Shown: positions 8,446-17,224, counted from the first letter of the stretch. The stretch: 64,000 bases of DNA from Candidatus Kutchimonas denitrificans (GCA_011774835.1 JAACAK010000036.1:1-64000); one strand, 5' to 3'. Notes: generated by a model not told the origin, from the sequence alone. Program-made: numbers and translations.

Positions 8446-8482
8446 GTTGAGTTAGCCGAACCTGGGAAAGATTGGGGGGATA

Positions 8483-11104
8483 CTACCCACACTCCGAATA
8501 ACCGCATGCTGTACACTTCATGCAGCCTTCGGCGAACTGCAGCGAGAAGCCGCAGTCCGGACAAGTCTCGATCAGGGCCTTGATGTCACGGCCGAAATGC
8601 TTCGCCGGGTCGTCGAACGCCGCTCGCTTCGCGATCTTCGGCTTCTCCGCCGTCTGCGTGCCGCCGTTCCCTTTACGGCCCGTTTCCGGGTCCCGGAGCG
8701 GCAGATGTTGCTGCTCGCCTTCCTTCTCGGCCAGGTACTCTTCGATCGCCTGCGCCACGGCGTCCGGCATCGAGAGGATCTTCTTCGCCCCGAAGCCCAC
8801 GGCGCGGTCGCACGAGATGCCGCGGATCTGCTTGCTGATCGTGGTCAGCGGCACGCCGCTGCGCAGCGCCAGCGAGATGAGCCGGCTGATCGCCTCGGCG
8901 TCGGCCATCGCGGCACCGCCCGCCTTCCCCAGCGTCGTGAACACCTCGAACGGCCGGCCCTTCTCGTCCTCGTTGATGGTGACGTAGAGCGTGCCCAGGG
9001 GCGACATCATCTTCCGCGTGACGCCGCGCAGAGTGTCGGGCCGCTCCCGAACGAACGGCTTGCCCATCAGCTCGCCCTGCTTCGCCGACAGCTCGCGCTT
9101 GAGCCGCTCGTTCTCCTTCGCTAGCTTGTTCAGTTCGGCACGGAGCTCCTCGAGCTCGCGTGTCAGATGCTCACTGGCGAGCTCGGCCTCGGAGGCGACT
9201 CCAGCATCCCCTGCCACATCTTCGCCCTTCCGCCCAACCTCCGAGACCGAGCTCATCGTTTCTGGCTTTCCGTGTGCCTTCACGACCGACTCCGCCGTCT
9301 TGCCCGCTGACAGCACCTGGCCTTCGCGGGAGCCGTCGCGGTATACCGTGACACCCTTGCAGCCCAGCTGGTGGGCGAGCTCGTAGATCGAGCGCACGTA
9401 GTCGGGGCTGGCGTCCTGCGGGAAATTGCACGTCTTGGAGATCGCGCTGTCCACGTACTTCTGGAACGCCGCCTGCATCCTGACGTGCTCTTCGGGCGTG
9501 ACGTCGTGCGCCGTGACGAACACCCGCTGCGCATCCTCGGGCACTTCGTCGAAATGTATGTGGCCCTCGCACGCGATCCGCTCCATAAGTTGATCCGAGT
9601 ACCACCCCTGCCGACGTGCGAGGGCCACAAAATCTTGATTCACATCGGGCATCAGCGTGCCCGCCTGGTTGCGCATGAACGCCACCGCGAACAGCGGCTC
9701 GATGCCGCCGGAGCAGTCGGCGATGATCGAGATGGTGCCGGTGGGCGCCACCGTCGTCAGGTTGCAGTTGCGGAGCGGCCGTTCCGGGCGGATCCGTTCG
9801 CCGTCCCCACCGCGGGCGCAGCTGGCGTCGGGACCCCAGATCGAGCGCTCCCACTCCGGGAAGACGCCGCGCGAGATCGCCAGCTGCTCCGAGCGCACCT
9901 TGGCCTCTTCATCCACAAAGCCCATGACGCGCTCCGCCAGCTCCAGCGACTCCTCGGAGCCGTAAGCGATGCCCAGCCGCACCAGCATGTCGGCCCACCC
10001 CATCACGCCGAGGCCGATGCGCCGGATCTGCTCCGCCAGATCGGTGATCTCCGGCAGCGGGTACCGGTTGGCGTCGATCACGTTGTCGAGGAAATGGGTC
10101 GAGGCGTGCACCGCGGCGCGCAGCGCATCCCAATCGATGTCGGTCTGACCCTCGCCGACGAACGCGCCCACGTTCACCGAGCCCAGGTTGCAGACGTCGA
10201 ACGGCAGCAGCGGCTGCTCGCCGCACGGGTTCGTCGCCTCGTACGAGCCCAGGTGCGGGACCGGGTTGTACCGGTTCGCCCGATCGACGAAGAACACGCC
10301 CGGCTCGCCGTTCTGCCAGGCGCCCTCGACGATGCGGTCAAACACCTCCCGCGCCCGCAGCCGCCCCACGACCTCGCCCTTCCGCGGGCTCACCAGGTCA
10401 TACTCCTCGTCCAGCTCCACCGCCCGCATGAACGCGTCGGTGACCGCCACCGAGATGTTGAAGTTGTTCACCCGGCTGCTCTCTCGCTTGCACGAGATGA
10501 ACTTGAGAATGTCGGGATGGTCGACCCGCAGGATCCCCATGTTCGCCCCGCGCCGCGTACCGCCCTGCTTCACCGCCTCCGTCGAGGCGTCGTAGACCTC
10601 CATGAACGAAACGGGTCCGGAGGCGACACCCATCGTCGACCGCACCACATCCCCACTGGGCCGGAGCCGCGAAAACCCGAACCCGGTGCCACCTCCGGAC
10701 TGATGTATCAGCGCCATGTTCCGCAGCGTCGTGTAGATCCCTTCCAGCGAATCCTCCACGGGCAGCACGAAACAGGCGGACAGCTGGCCCAGCGGACGGC
10801 CGGCGTTCATCAACGTCGGCGAATTCGGCATGAACTGCCCGCCGGCCATTATGTGATAGAACCGCTCCGCTGATTCCTGCGCCTCCGCTCCGCTCGCTCC
10901 GTACTCCAGATCCACCGCCGCGATCGTCCGCGCCACCCGCCAGAACAGCTCCCGCGGCGTCTCCACCGGGCGCAGCTCGTCGTCCTTCACCAGATACCGG
11001 CGCTCCAATACGGTCAGCGCGTTCTCGGTCAGGTCAGGGTCCGGAAGATCCGGCGGCGGCGCCACCGGCAAGGCCGTCGCCTTGCGCATGGCGATCGTCG
11101 TCAT
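8483..11104 (-). CDS. nrdJ: Adenosylcobalamin-dependent (class II) ribonucleoside-diphosphate reductase
   Basis: Makes deoxyribonucleotides with or without oxygen using coenzyme B12. The 873-residue chain carries the ATP-cone-less class II layout: FMPNSPTLMNAGRPLGQLSAC (first redox Cys), HQSGGGTGFGFSRLRP, KQGGTRRGANMG, NPCGEQPLLPFDVCNLGS (thiyl Cys region) and VAPTGTISIIADCSGGIEP. A predicted coiled coil (HLTRELEELRAELNKLAKEN) links to a TSCPD domain (LYVTINEDEKGRPFEVF). The C-terminus is a CPDCGF...CMKCTACGYSECG cysteine tail for disulfide relay. The ORF track begins 100 codons too early, in the leader; the start is ATG 11104 (or the in-frame ATG at 11089). It is NrdR-controlled and ends in a strong terminator. 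Confidence 0.95.
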   Translation of the reverse strand: MTTIAMRKATALPVAPPPDLPDPDLTENALTVLERRYLVKDDELRPVETPRELFWRVARTIAAVDLEYGASGAEAQESAERFYHIMAGGQFMPNSPTLMNAGRPLGQLSACFVLPVEDSLEGIYTTLRNMALIHQSGGGTGFGFSRLRPSGDVVRSTMGVASGPVSFMEVYDASTEAVKQGGTRRGANMGILRVDHPDILKFISCKRESSRVNNFNISVAVTDAFMRAVELDEEYDLVSPRKGEVVGRLRAREVFDRIVEGAWQNGEPGVFFVDRANRYNPVPHLGSYEATNPCGEQPLLPFDVCNLGSVNVGAFVGEGQTDIDWDALRAAVHASTHFLDNVIDANRYPLPEITDLAEQIRRIGLGVMGWADMLVRLGIAYGSEESLELAERVMGFVDEEAKVRSEQLAISRGVFPEWERSIWGPDASCARGGDGERIRPERPLRNCNLTTVAPTGTISIIADCSGGIEPLFAVAFMRNQAGTLMPDVNQDFVALARRQGWYSDQLMERIACEGHIHFDEVPEDAQRVFVTAHDVTPEEHVRMQAAFQKYVDSAISKTCNFPQDASPDYVRSIYELAHQLGCKGVTVYRDGSREGQVLSAGKTAESVVKAHGKPETMSSVSEVGRKGEDVAGDAGVASEAELASEHLTRELEELRAELNKLAKENERLKRELSAKQGELMGKPFVRERPDTLRGVTRKMMSPLGTLYVTINEDEKGRPFEVFTTLGKAGGAAMADAEAISRLISLALRSGVPLTTISKQIRGISCDRAVGFGAKKILSMPDAVAQAIEEYLAEKEGEQQHLPLRDPETGRKGNGGTQTAEKPKIAKRAAFDDPAKHFGRDIKALIETCPDCGFSLQFAEGCMKCTACGYSECG

Positions 11105-11350
11105 CGGTTGATGGCTCTGGAACTCGGTTCGCTCGGTCTGCAATGGTCTCTCGAGTGGCTCGTGGGCGAATGAATGAAAACGTGAAGCGCCAGCGCGCCA
11201 GGCGCGCCTCTCTGACCTACATGCTTTCGGCTTGATTCCGTTCCCGGTTCGGCCTCCCAAGTGCGGCGGGGGGAGGAGGCCCGGCACCCCAAAACGACCC
11301 AGCCCGTCATCCCTCCGGGCCCACAACATATGGTGCCTTGCTCGACTGCG
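11105..11350 (-). promoter_or_regulatory. Long structured leader of nrdJ
   Basis: From the predicted start site near 11350 to the ATG there are about 245 untranslated bases. They can form GGCCCGG...CCGGGCC, CCTCC...GGGAGG and GCGCGCC-T-GGCGCGC stems. A cobalamin riboswitch would make sense for a B12-dependent enzyme, but I cannot find the conserved B12 box, so I make no riboswitch call. The region's 100 in-frame codons read as basic low-complexity sequence and not as protein. Confidence 0.4.
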
Positions 11351-11385
11351 AAACCCAAAATATAGCGCTGGCGCCCCAATGTCAA
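11321..11385 (-). promoter_or_regulatory. nrdJ promoter with tandem NrdR boxes
   Basis: On the minus strand TTGACA (11380-11385) and TATTTT (11357-11362) are spaced by exactly 17 bases, a near-consensus housekeeping promoter. Two 16-bp sites resemble the NrdR consensus acaCwAtATaTwGtgt: GCGCTATATTTTGGGT (11353-11368, covering the -10) and GCACCATATGTTGTGG (11321-11336). Each matches 12 of 16 positions. The 16-bp gap gives 32 bp centre to centre, or three helical turns, which is the known NrdR arrangement. I infer repression by NrdR when dNTP pools are adequate. Confidence 0.85.
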
Positions 11386-11399
11386 GCGGTGGGAATCGC

Positions 11400-11478
11400 T
11401 TCATTCATGGGGAATCTCGGGAAGATAGGGAATGGGATTCGGGGATTCGACATTCCCACCCTCCCACCTTCCCTCCCC
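11400..11478. repeat. Short GGGATTCGG repeat (family A, partial)
   Basis: GGGAATGGGATTCGGGGATTCGACATTCCC and nearby GGGAATC / TTCCCTCCC words lie between the gamma carbonic anhydrase stop codon and the nrdJ promoter. They share the GGGATTCGGGGATTCG core of the larger elements at 11995-12281, 44935-45124 and 48881-49003. This copy is shorter and less symmetric. Confidence 0.5.
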
Positions 11479-11480
11479 CA

Positions 11481-11987
11481 TCAAGCCGAAGCGTAGTCTC
11501 CGGCCTTATGCGCCCGAGCGAGCTCGCGGTAGTCGCGGATCGTGCGGGCGATGCGCTGGCGCAGCTCGTCGTCGACGGGGCGTACGACCTTCGCGGGCAC
11601 GCCTATGACGAGGGAGCCAGCGGGCACGCGGGTGCCCTCGGTGATCAGCGCGCCGGCAGCGATGACCGAGCCGGTCTCGATGACGGCGCCGCTGAGAACG
11701 ATGGATCCCATGCCGATGAGGCAGTCGTCTTCGACAACGCAACCGTGGAGGAGGCAGCGGTGGCCGACGCCGACCCGAGCGCCGATGCGGGTGGGCAGTC
11801 CGGGATCGATATGGATGACCGAGGAGTCCTGGATGTTCGTCGCTTCGCCGATGTGGATCGGCTCGATATCGCCACGCACGACAGTGCCGTACCAGATGCT
11901 GGCCTGGCGCTCGACGGTGACGCGACCGATGACGGTGGCGCCCGGCGCGATGAACGCGTCGGGATGAATATCGGGACGGTGAACCAT
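11481..11987 (-). CDS. Gamma carbonic anhydrase-like hexapeptide protein
   Basis: A 168-residue left-handed beta-helix protein of the YrdA/PaaY/CaiE type. Hexapeptide repeats run through the whole chain (IAPGATVIGRV, SVIHIDPG, GARVGVGHRCLLHGC, LIGMGSIVLSGAVI, VIAAGALITEG). The three zinc ligands expected for the family correspond to the His in SVIHID and the two in GHRCLLHGC. Family members hydrate CO2 or are inactive homologues; activity cannot be told from sequence. The gene is flanked by palindromic repeats on both sides and sits alone. Confidence 0.88.
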   Translation of the reverse strand: MVHRPDIHPDAFIAPGATVIGRVTVERQASIWYGTVVRGDIEPIHIGEATNIQDSSVIHIDPGLPTRIGARVGVGHRCLLHGCVVEDDCLIGMGSIVLSGAVIETGSVIAAGALITEGTRVPAGSLVIGVPAKVVRPVDDELRQRIARTIRDYRELARAHKAGDYASA

Positions 11988-11994
11988 TTCAAAC

Positions 11995-12281
11995 TCCGTG
12001 GTTACGGTTGGGAATCGCGAAATGGGGATTACTGGGGATTAGAGAGCTCGGGATTCTGATATTGGGAAGATCGAGTTCTCTCCGAATCGTTGAGGTCGAT
12101 TCGGGGATTCGGTGTTTCGGGGATTCGGGGACATAGGATTTCACTCCACTTTGCCGTCCATGCCGATTCCCACCTCCCCGAGCCCCCGAATCCCCGACTC
12201 TCCGAATCCGCTTCGGCAATTCGGGGAGAACTGGAACTTCCCTCAATCAGAATCCCGAAATCCAACTTCCCAACCCACACT
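11995..12281. repeat. Long imperfect inverted repeat (family A, fullest copy)
   Basis: Bases 12005-12130 and 12175-12275 form two arms. CGGGATTCTGAT at about 12049-12060 pairs with ATCAGAATCCCG at 12246-12257. The arms continue through GAGTTCTCTCCGAATCG against CAATTCGGGGAGAACTGG, and GATTCGGGGATTCGG against CCGAATCCCCGACTCTCCGAATCC. The about 45-base centre (GACATAGGATTTCACTCC onward) is not symmetric. The element starts immediately after the stop codon of the 12282 gene and ends near the carbonic anhydrase start. Its short ORFs read as repeats of PESPNP-like residues and are not credible proteins. Confidence 0.8.
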
Positions 12282-15185
12282 CTAGAAGGCCAGGCCGGTG
12301 GCGAGGTAGGGTTCCGGGTCGCCGACCGCGCGGTCGAACGGCTGGGCGTACCCGAAGCGGAAGCGGAAGACCGCGTTGTAGTTGACGGCGAGATCGATGG
12401 AGAGCTCGGCGCCGGCAGAGGCGAGGACGTCGATGGCGTCGGCGTCGAACCAGGCGGAGCCGGCGTCGAGAAAGAAGCTCATCGAGACCCGGTCGAGGAA
12501 GAGGGGCCAGAGGCCGTAGCCGCGCCCGACGAGGAGGAGCGGAAAACGATACTCCAGGCTCGCCGCCGCGATCCGGTCGCCGACCTGCACGTTCTCGGGA
12601 TAGCCGCGGAGTCCGTAAGTCTCGCCGTGACCGATGGCGAGGCCGAAGCCGAGATTCAGCGGCCGCGCCAGCAGTCCTCCGAGCTCGAAGATCTCCGCGC
12701 CGCGGTCGCGGCCGTAGCTGGTCCCGAGGTCGAGGCGACCGGCCAGAACGTGATGGGCGAACCCGAACACGGGAAACGAGATGAAGCCGCGCCAGGCGAG
12801 CTCGGCGGAAGCCTCCCAACGGTCGAAGTCATCGGCCAGCCGCTGGTGCGAGAGCAGGAGCGAGGCGCTCCAGCCGTTCTCCGGGCTCACCGACCGGGGG
12901 TAGCTCCGGGCGGTGGAGAAGCCGATGCCGAGCAGGGCCTCGAGATCGGTGAACGTCGAATCGGTGAGTTGCACGCCGCCCGTCGGCTCGAAGCGCAGAA
13001 ACTGCACGCCGAAGCCGGGTGAAATCCTGAACGAACTCCGCTGCCGCGGGCGCAGGAAGTCCGCGGTGACGATCACGTTTCGCTCACGCTCGACCGTGGT
13101 GAAGAGCGTCCCGTCGGCGGTCCGCAGGTTCTCGTCCCAGCTCTGGATGGCAGTGAGACCGAGGACCGGGTCCCCCAAACCGGCATACCGGTAGGCGGCC
13201 TGCCACTCCACCTTTTCCAGGCCGATACGCCATCCGGCGAACAGCGTGTAGCTGTGTCGCCGGATGTCATCGGTGCCGGTGACGACGGCGCCCAACAGAT
13301 CGCCCTCGAGCCCGTCGCTCAAAGCGAGGAACGGGGTCCAGGCCTTGGGCCACAGCGACGGGAACGGCGAGTAGCCATGGACCTCCCCGCCAGGGGAAGG
13401 CCCGGCTCCAGGCGGCGGCCCCAGCCGTTCCCGGCGCTCCCGCTCTCCCGGCCCCGCTTCCAACCAGGTGGCCGGCTCGAATGACCGGCGCTCGACCCGC
13501 AAACCGTCCGGATAGAGCGCGACGAAAGCCAGCCAACGACCGTCCGGTGACACGGCCGGATCGCTCGCACCCATCGGCGCGCGGGTCACGCGCCAGGCGC
13601 GGGGAGGCGTGCCGCCATCCGCGGCGAGCTCCCGAGCCCACTCGACCGCCAGTATGTCGTACGAGCCGTAGCGATCCGACGCCCACAGCAGGTACCGCCC
13701 ATCCGGTGACCAGGCGGGGGTGATGTCGCCGGCACTGTCCCGGGTGATCCGCCGAACCGTGCAGCCGTCGCGGTCGATCACCACCAGATCCAGGACCGCG
13801 CCCGACTGCCAGCGCTCCGCGGCGATATAGCGACCATCGGGAGACCAGCGGGGGTGCTCCCAGTTGACGTCCGGAACGAACCCGGTGATGGGCCGCAGGG
13901 TCAGGGTCTCCAGATCGAGCTCGACCAGCCGGTTCGTCCCGTTTCCGGTCTGCACGGCGACCAGCGATCCGCCGTCGGGCGCCAGATCGGGGGACGAGAG
14001 ACGGGCGCCCGCGGTGAGCCGCTCTTCATGCCCGCTGGCCAGATCGATGCGGTAGAGGTCGCTGTAGATGGTGTAGCGGTCGACGAACTCCACCTGGCTG
14101 TGGTAGACGGCGGAGCCGTCCGGCGCCCAGCTGACGCCCCCGGGACCGTTACGCCTCCGGCGCAATACCGTGGCGCCGCTGGCCGCATCGACGACCACGA
14201 CCGCCGGGTCGTCGCGGGGGGTGATGGCGCTGAAGGCGATCAGGCGGCCGTCCGGCGCGAAGCGAGGCGCCGACAGGGACCAGGCTTGGCCGCTCAGCGG
14301 TCGGGCGGCCTCCGCATCGTCAGACGTTGCCGCCGCCTCCGCGAGACGGGCCCGCCAGTCGTTCCAGCTCCCGGTCAGGCTCTGGCCGTAGAGCGAGCCG
14401 GAAGCCCAGTTCAGCGTATAGGGGAGTCGCCGGGCGCCCTTCTTCGCCAGCAGGGCCACCACGCTGTCGCCGTGCTCGGCCGCCATAGCGCGCAGGTAGA
14501 GGCCGCCGTAGGCGTAAGGGGTGCTGGCCGCCGGAAACGTGGGCTTGATGCCGTTGGCGGCGTCGACGGGTCGGAGCTCGTCGGCTCGGGCGTCGTTCCG
14601 CACCCAGCTGTTGAACGTACTCCCGTAGGCGCGGCCGACGCCGGTGAGCCGGGATTCGTAATACGTCGCCAGCCCTTCGATCACCCACCGCGGCTGATAG
14701 AAGGCGGGGAAGAAGGTGGGCTGGCGGCCGAACACGAAGCGGCCGATCGACCAGATGCCCGCCGCGCGATCGAGGTGGAAGATGTGGGTGAGCTCGTGGG
14801 CCATCGCCACGTCCACCCAATCGCTCTCGTAATAGTTCAGCTGCCGCGTCGCGATCTGTGGTGCGGCGATGAGCACGATCCGATTGGACGGCAGGGGCGT
14901 GGCCGACGCGTTCGGCCGATCGGTATGGTCGGTGACGACCAGCGCTACCCGGCTCCTTGGCGCCCGAACGAAATGCTCGGCCAGAGTGCCGTAAGCCCAC
15001 TCGGCGCTCGCCGCCGCCCGACGGGCGAACGGCTCCATCCCCTCCGGAAAGACGACCCGGAAGTGCTCGGTCTCGAACTGCAGGTAGCTGGCGTCGGGTG
15101 GTACCTGGGAACGGGCTGTCGTCGCGCCGATGACGAGAAGCGACGCGACAGCCGCCAGCCGCGAGGTGCGGCGCGCCGGGCTCAC
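12282..15185 (-). CDS. Secreted HExxH protein with TolB-like propeller and outer-membrane barrel
   Basis: A 967-residue protein in three parts. After a signal peptide (ending ARSQ), residues about 25-285 form a gluzincin-like module with the zinc-protease motif AHELTHIF. Residues about 290-600 hold PD40/TolB-type beta-propeller blades (LSAPRFAPDGRLIAFSA, VSWAPDGSAVY, PRWSPDGRYIAAE, PAWSPDGRYLLWAS, PAVSPDGRWLAFV). Residues about 620-967 look like an Omp85/surface-antigen 16-strand barrel (GLRGYPENVQVGDRIAAASLEYRFPLLL, SMSFFLDAGSAW) ending in Phe. It begins with GTG overlapping the amidase stop codon (GTGA). The substrate is unknown. Placement at the end of a peptidoglycan-recycling operon suggests an envelope role. 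Confidence 0.78.
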   Translation of the reverse strand: MSPARRTSRLAAVASLLVIGATTARSQVPPDASYLQFETEHFRVVFPEGMEPFARRAAASAEWAYGTLAEHFVRAPRSRVALVVTDHTDRPNASATPLPSNRIVLIAAPQIATRQLNYYESDWVDVAMAHELTHIFHLDRAAGIWSIGRFVFGRQPTFFPAFYQPRWVIEGLATYYESRLTGVGRAYGSTFNSWVRNDARADELRPVDAANGIKPTFPAASTPYAYGGLYLRAMAAEHGDSVVALLAKKGARRLPYTLNWASGSLYGQSLTGSWNDWRARLAEAAATSDDAEAARPLSGQAWSLSAPRFAPDGRLIAFSAITPRDDPAVVVVDAASGATVLRRRRNGPGGVSWAPDGSAVYHSQVEFVDRYTIYSDLYRIDLASGHEERLTAGARLSSPDLAPDGGSLVAVQTGNGTNRLVELDLETLTLRPITGFVPDVNWEHPRWSPDGRYIAAERWQSGAVLDLVVIDRDGCTVRRITRDSAGDITPAWSPDGRYLLWASDRYGSYDILAVEWARELAADGGTPPRAWRVTRAPMGASDPAVSPDGRWLAFVALYPDGLRVERRSFEPATWLEAGPGERERRERLGPPPGAGPSPGGEVHGYSPFPSLWPKAWTPFLALSDGLEGDLLGAVVTGTDDIRRHSYTLFAGWRIGLEKVEWQAAYRYAGLGDPVLGLTAIQSWDENLRTADGTLFTTVERERNVIVTADFLRPRQRSSFRISPGFGVQFLRFEPTGGVQLTDSTFTDLEALLGIGFSTARSYPRSVSPENGWSASLLLSHQRLADDFDRWEASAELAWRGFISFPVFGFAHHVLAGRLDLGTSYGRDRGAEIFELGGLLARPLNLGFGLAIGHGETYGLRGYPENVQVGDRIAAASLEYRFPLLLVGRGYGLWPLFLDRVSMSFFLDAGSAWFDADAIDVLASAGAELSIDLAVNYNAVFRFRFGYAQPFDRAVGDPEPYLATGLAF

Positions 15186-17224
15186 TCGATCCTCCCGAGC
15201 GCGAACTCGCGCAGCCCGCTGAGTACGCCCCGGGCGTAGGCCTCCTGGTACGAGGGTTCCCGGAGGGCCGCCTCCTGGGCCGGGATCATCATGAAGGCGC
15301 CCTCGGTCAGGGCCGCCGGTATCCAGGTCGGTCGCGCCAGCGCCAGGCTCGCCCGGCCGATCCCCAGGTCGCCGAGCCCCAGCGATTCCAGCAACCCTCG
15401 TTGCAGCGCCCGCGCCAGGTCCCGGGCCTGCGGGTGGAAGTAGTAAACGCTGGTCCCGTGATTCTCGAACGGGTTCACGCCGTCCGGCAGCGCGTTGTTG
15501 TGGATCGAGACCAGCAGATGCGCGTCGAGCAGCTCGGCCAACCGGGTCCGATCATAAAGCCTCACCGCCTCCCGGTCGGCGCGGGTCAGCACGACCCGAG
15601 CGCCCTCCGCTTCCAGCAAGCGCTTGAGCCGGAACGCGACGGCCAGGTTGGCGTCGGCCTCGTACAGCCGGGTCGGACCCGTCGCGCCGCCCGGCGGGTG
15701 ACCGGGATCGACGGCGATCCGCAGGCCGGCCAGCGGCCGATCCGGATCGATCGCCGGCGGTTTCCGAACCTCGAGGACGAGACCGCCGTCGTGATAGCGC
15801 GCGCGGTAGCCCCACGGGCGACCGGCCAGCTCCAGGTGAAGGACGTAGCGGTCATCGGTCGGCTGCTCCCAGCGTGCCCCGCGAAGGAACCGATCGGCAG
15901 GTCCATAGCGGAGCCAGTCGGTGTTCGAATAGGCGCCGTACAGGATGAGCGCGAGGCGACGCCCGTCGACCTGGACGTGGTAAGGGACCGGTTCGCTCAC
16001 CGCCAGGTTCACCCGGATGCGGTCGGCGGCGGCTTCCAGCCGCACCGTGCCAACCTCCGCCAACGCGACGCGCGCCGGGTTCGGACGCGGGGCCAGCTCG
16101 TCCAGGGCGACCCAGGCCTCGGTCAGAGCGTCGAGGCTCAGGCGCACCGATCCGTTCCGGCGCCCACTCACCCGGGCCTGGACACCGTCGTTCCACATCC
16201 ACAGCGTGGTCGCCCCCGGCTCCGCCCGTCCCACGACGAACCCGTCGCGTCCCACCGCCGACGGCTCCTCTCGCAGCTCGACCACGGGTCCCCGGCCCCG
16301 TTCCGACATGATCCAGAGATCGAGTGGCAACGGGGTTCGCGCCGTGTCGCCCTCGAACGCGACCTCGAGGATCGCGCACCCGGGGGACACGGGGGGCACA
16401 TCTCTCGGCGCGTCGTTCCCGGCAACGGCCGCGAGGAGCGTGTCCTCCGGGATCGGCTGCGGAGGTGGCGCACAGGCCGGAGGCACGCCCGAGAAATCGA
16501 CGGCGACCGGCGACAGCGAGGGAACGAGCCGGCCACGGCCCAGCGGTTCATCGGCATGGAGCACGCCTCGGTAGACCCCGGACCCGGCCCGTGGCTCGCC
16601 GGCGCGATCCCGAGGCACCGTGCCGAAGATCCAGTTGGGATCCGCGGGACCGGCACCGTCGGTCGCGTCGAGGGGGATCGAATCGCCGTTCGGCATCCGC
16701 AGCCAGACCCGGGCACCCGGCGTCGCCCCGGCCGTCACCTCCAGGGCCTCGCCGGACCTCACCCACCACGCGCCCCGGGGCGCGACGGAAGTCTCGACGA
16801 TCGTCGCCGAGTCCGACAGGGCCGGGCCGCCGCCCGGCCGCCGGATGGTGCGGACCGCGCGAGCCTCTTCGCCGTCCAGCGAGGCGACCAGCCGGTACTC
16901 GGCCACGGTGTCGACGGCGCTGCCCGGCACCGGCAACCACGCCAGGAAGGCGCCGTTGGGCTCCACATCGACGGGATGGCCGTCGATGGTCAGCCGCGCC
17001 CGACCGTTCCCGACCGAGCCGAAGATGAAGTTGCTGTCCGGCGCCGAGACGAGCGCCGAGTCACGGGGATAAACGACGTCTATGGCGAGGGGCCCGCGTC
17101 GCGGCACGATGGGCGGCGGACCGCCGCGCCCCGGCGCCCGCGTCCCACACCCCGCCAACGCGAGCGCCAGGGCCGCCGCGGCACACATGCGAAGGGTACG
17201 TCCGTCGGCCCGCCCAGCTACCAG
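15182..17224 (-). CDS. Lipoprotein N-acetylmuramoyl-L-alanine amidase (Amidase_3)
   Basis: Cleaves the bond between MurNAc and the stem peptide. The last 190 residues are a zinc Amidase_3 domain: RIAVDPGHPPGGATGPT (His), LYEADANLAVAFRLK (Glu), VSIHNNALPD (His) and the catalytic Glu in AALTEGAFMM. The first 450 residues are beta-rich and unassigned. The N-terminus has a lipobox (LALAGC) after a hydrophobic run. The ORF-track TTG start adds a non-signal leader, while an ATG at 17188 would leave no basic residues. A CTG at 17224, five bases after GGAGG, gives a proper lipoprotein signal, so I use it. Its stop overlaps the next gene. Confidence 0.85.
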   Translation of the reverse strand: MVAGRADGRTLRMCAAAALALALAGCGTRAPGRGGPPPIVPRRGPLAIDVVYPRDSALVSAPDSNFIFGSVGNGRARLTIDGHPVDVEPNGAFLAWLPVPGSAVDTVAEYRLVASLDGEEARAVRTIRRPGGGPALSDSATIVETSVAPRGAWWVRSGEALEVTAGATPGARVWLRMPNGDSIPLDATDGAGPADPNWIFGTVPRDRAGEPRAGSGVYRGVLHADEPLGRGRLVPSLSPVAVDFSGVPPACAPPPQPIPEDTLLAAVAGNDAPRDVPPVSPGCAILEVAFEGDTARTPLPLDLWIMSERGRGPVVELREEPSAVGRDGFVVGRAEPGATTLWMWNDGVQARVSGRRNGSVRLSLDALTEAWVALDELAPRPNPARVALAEVGTVRLEAAADRIRVNLAVSEPVPYHVQVDGRRLALILYGAYSNTDWLRYGPADRFLRGARWEQPTDDRYVLHLELAGRPWGYRARYHDGGLVLEVRKPPAIDPDRPLAGLRIAVDPGHPPGGATGPTRLYEADANLAVAFRLKRLLEAEGARVVLTRADREAVRLYDRTRLAELLDAHLLVSIHNNALPDGVNPFENHGTSVYYFHPQARDLARALQRGLLESLGLGDLGIGRASLALARPTWIPAALTEGAFMMIPAQEAALREPSYQEAYARGVLSGLREFALGRIE

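Noticed and set aside
9371-10873. A 500-codon plus-strand ORF within nrdJ
   Set aside because: Antisense of a well-conserved enzyme; no start signal or domain.
11105-11350. Cobalamin riboswitch
   Set aside because: Expected for a B12-dependent enzyme, but the conserved B12 box and core segments are not found; kept only as an open question.
11105-11404. N-terminal extension of nrdJ in the ORF track
   Set aside because: It runs through the promoter-proximal leader and the NrdR box; homologous sequence begins only after ATG 11104.
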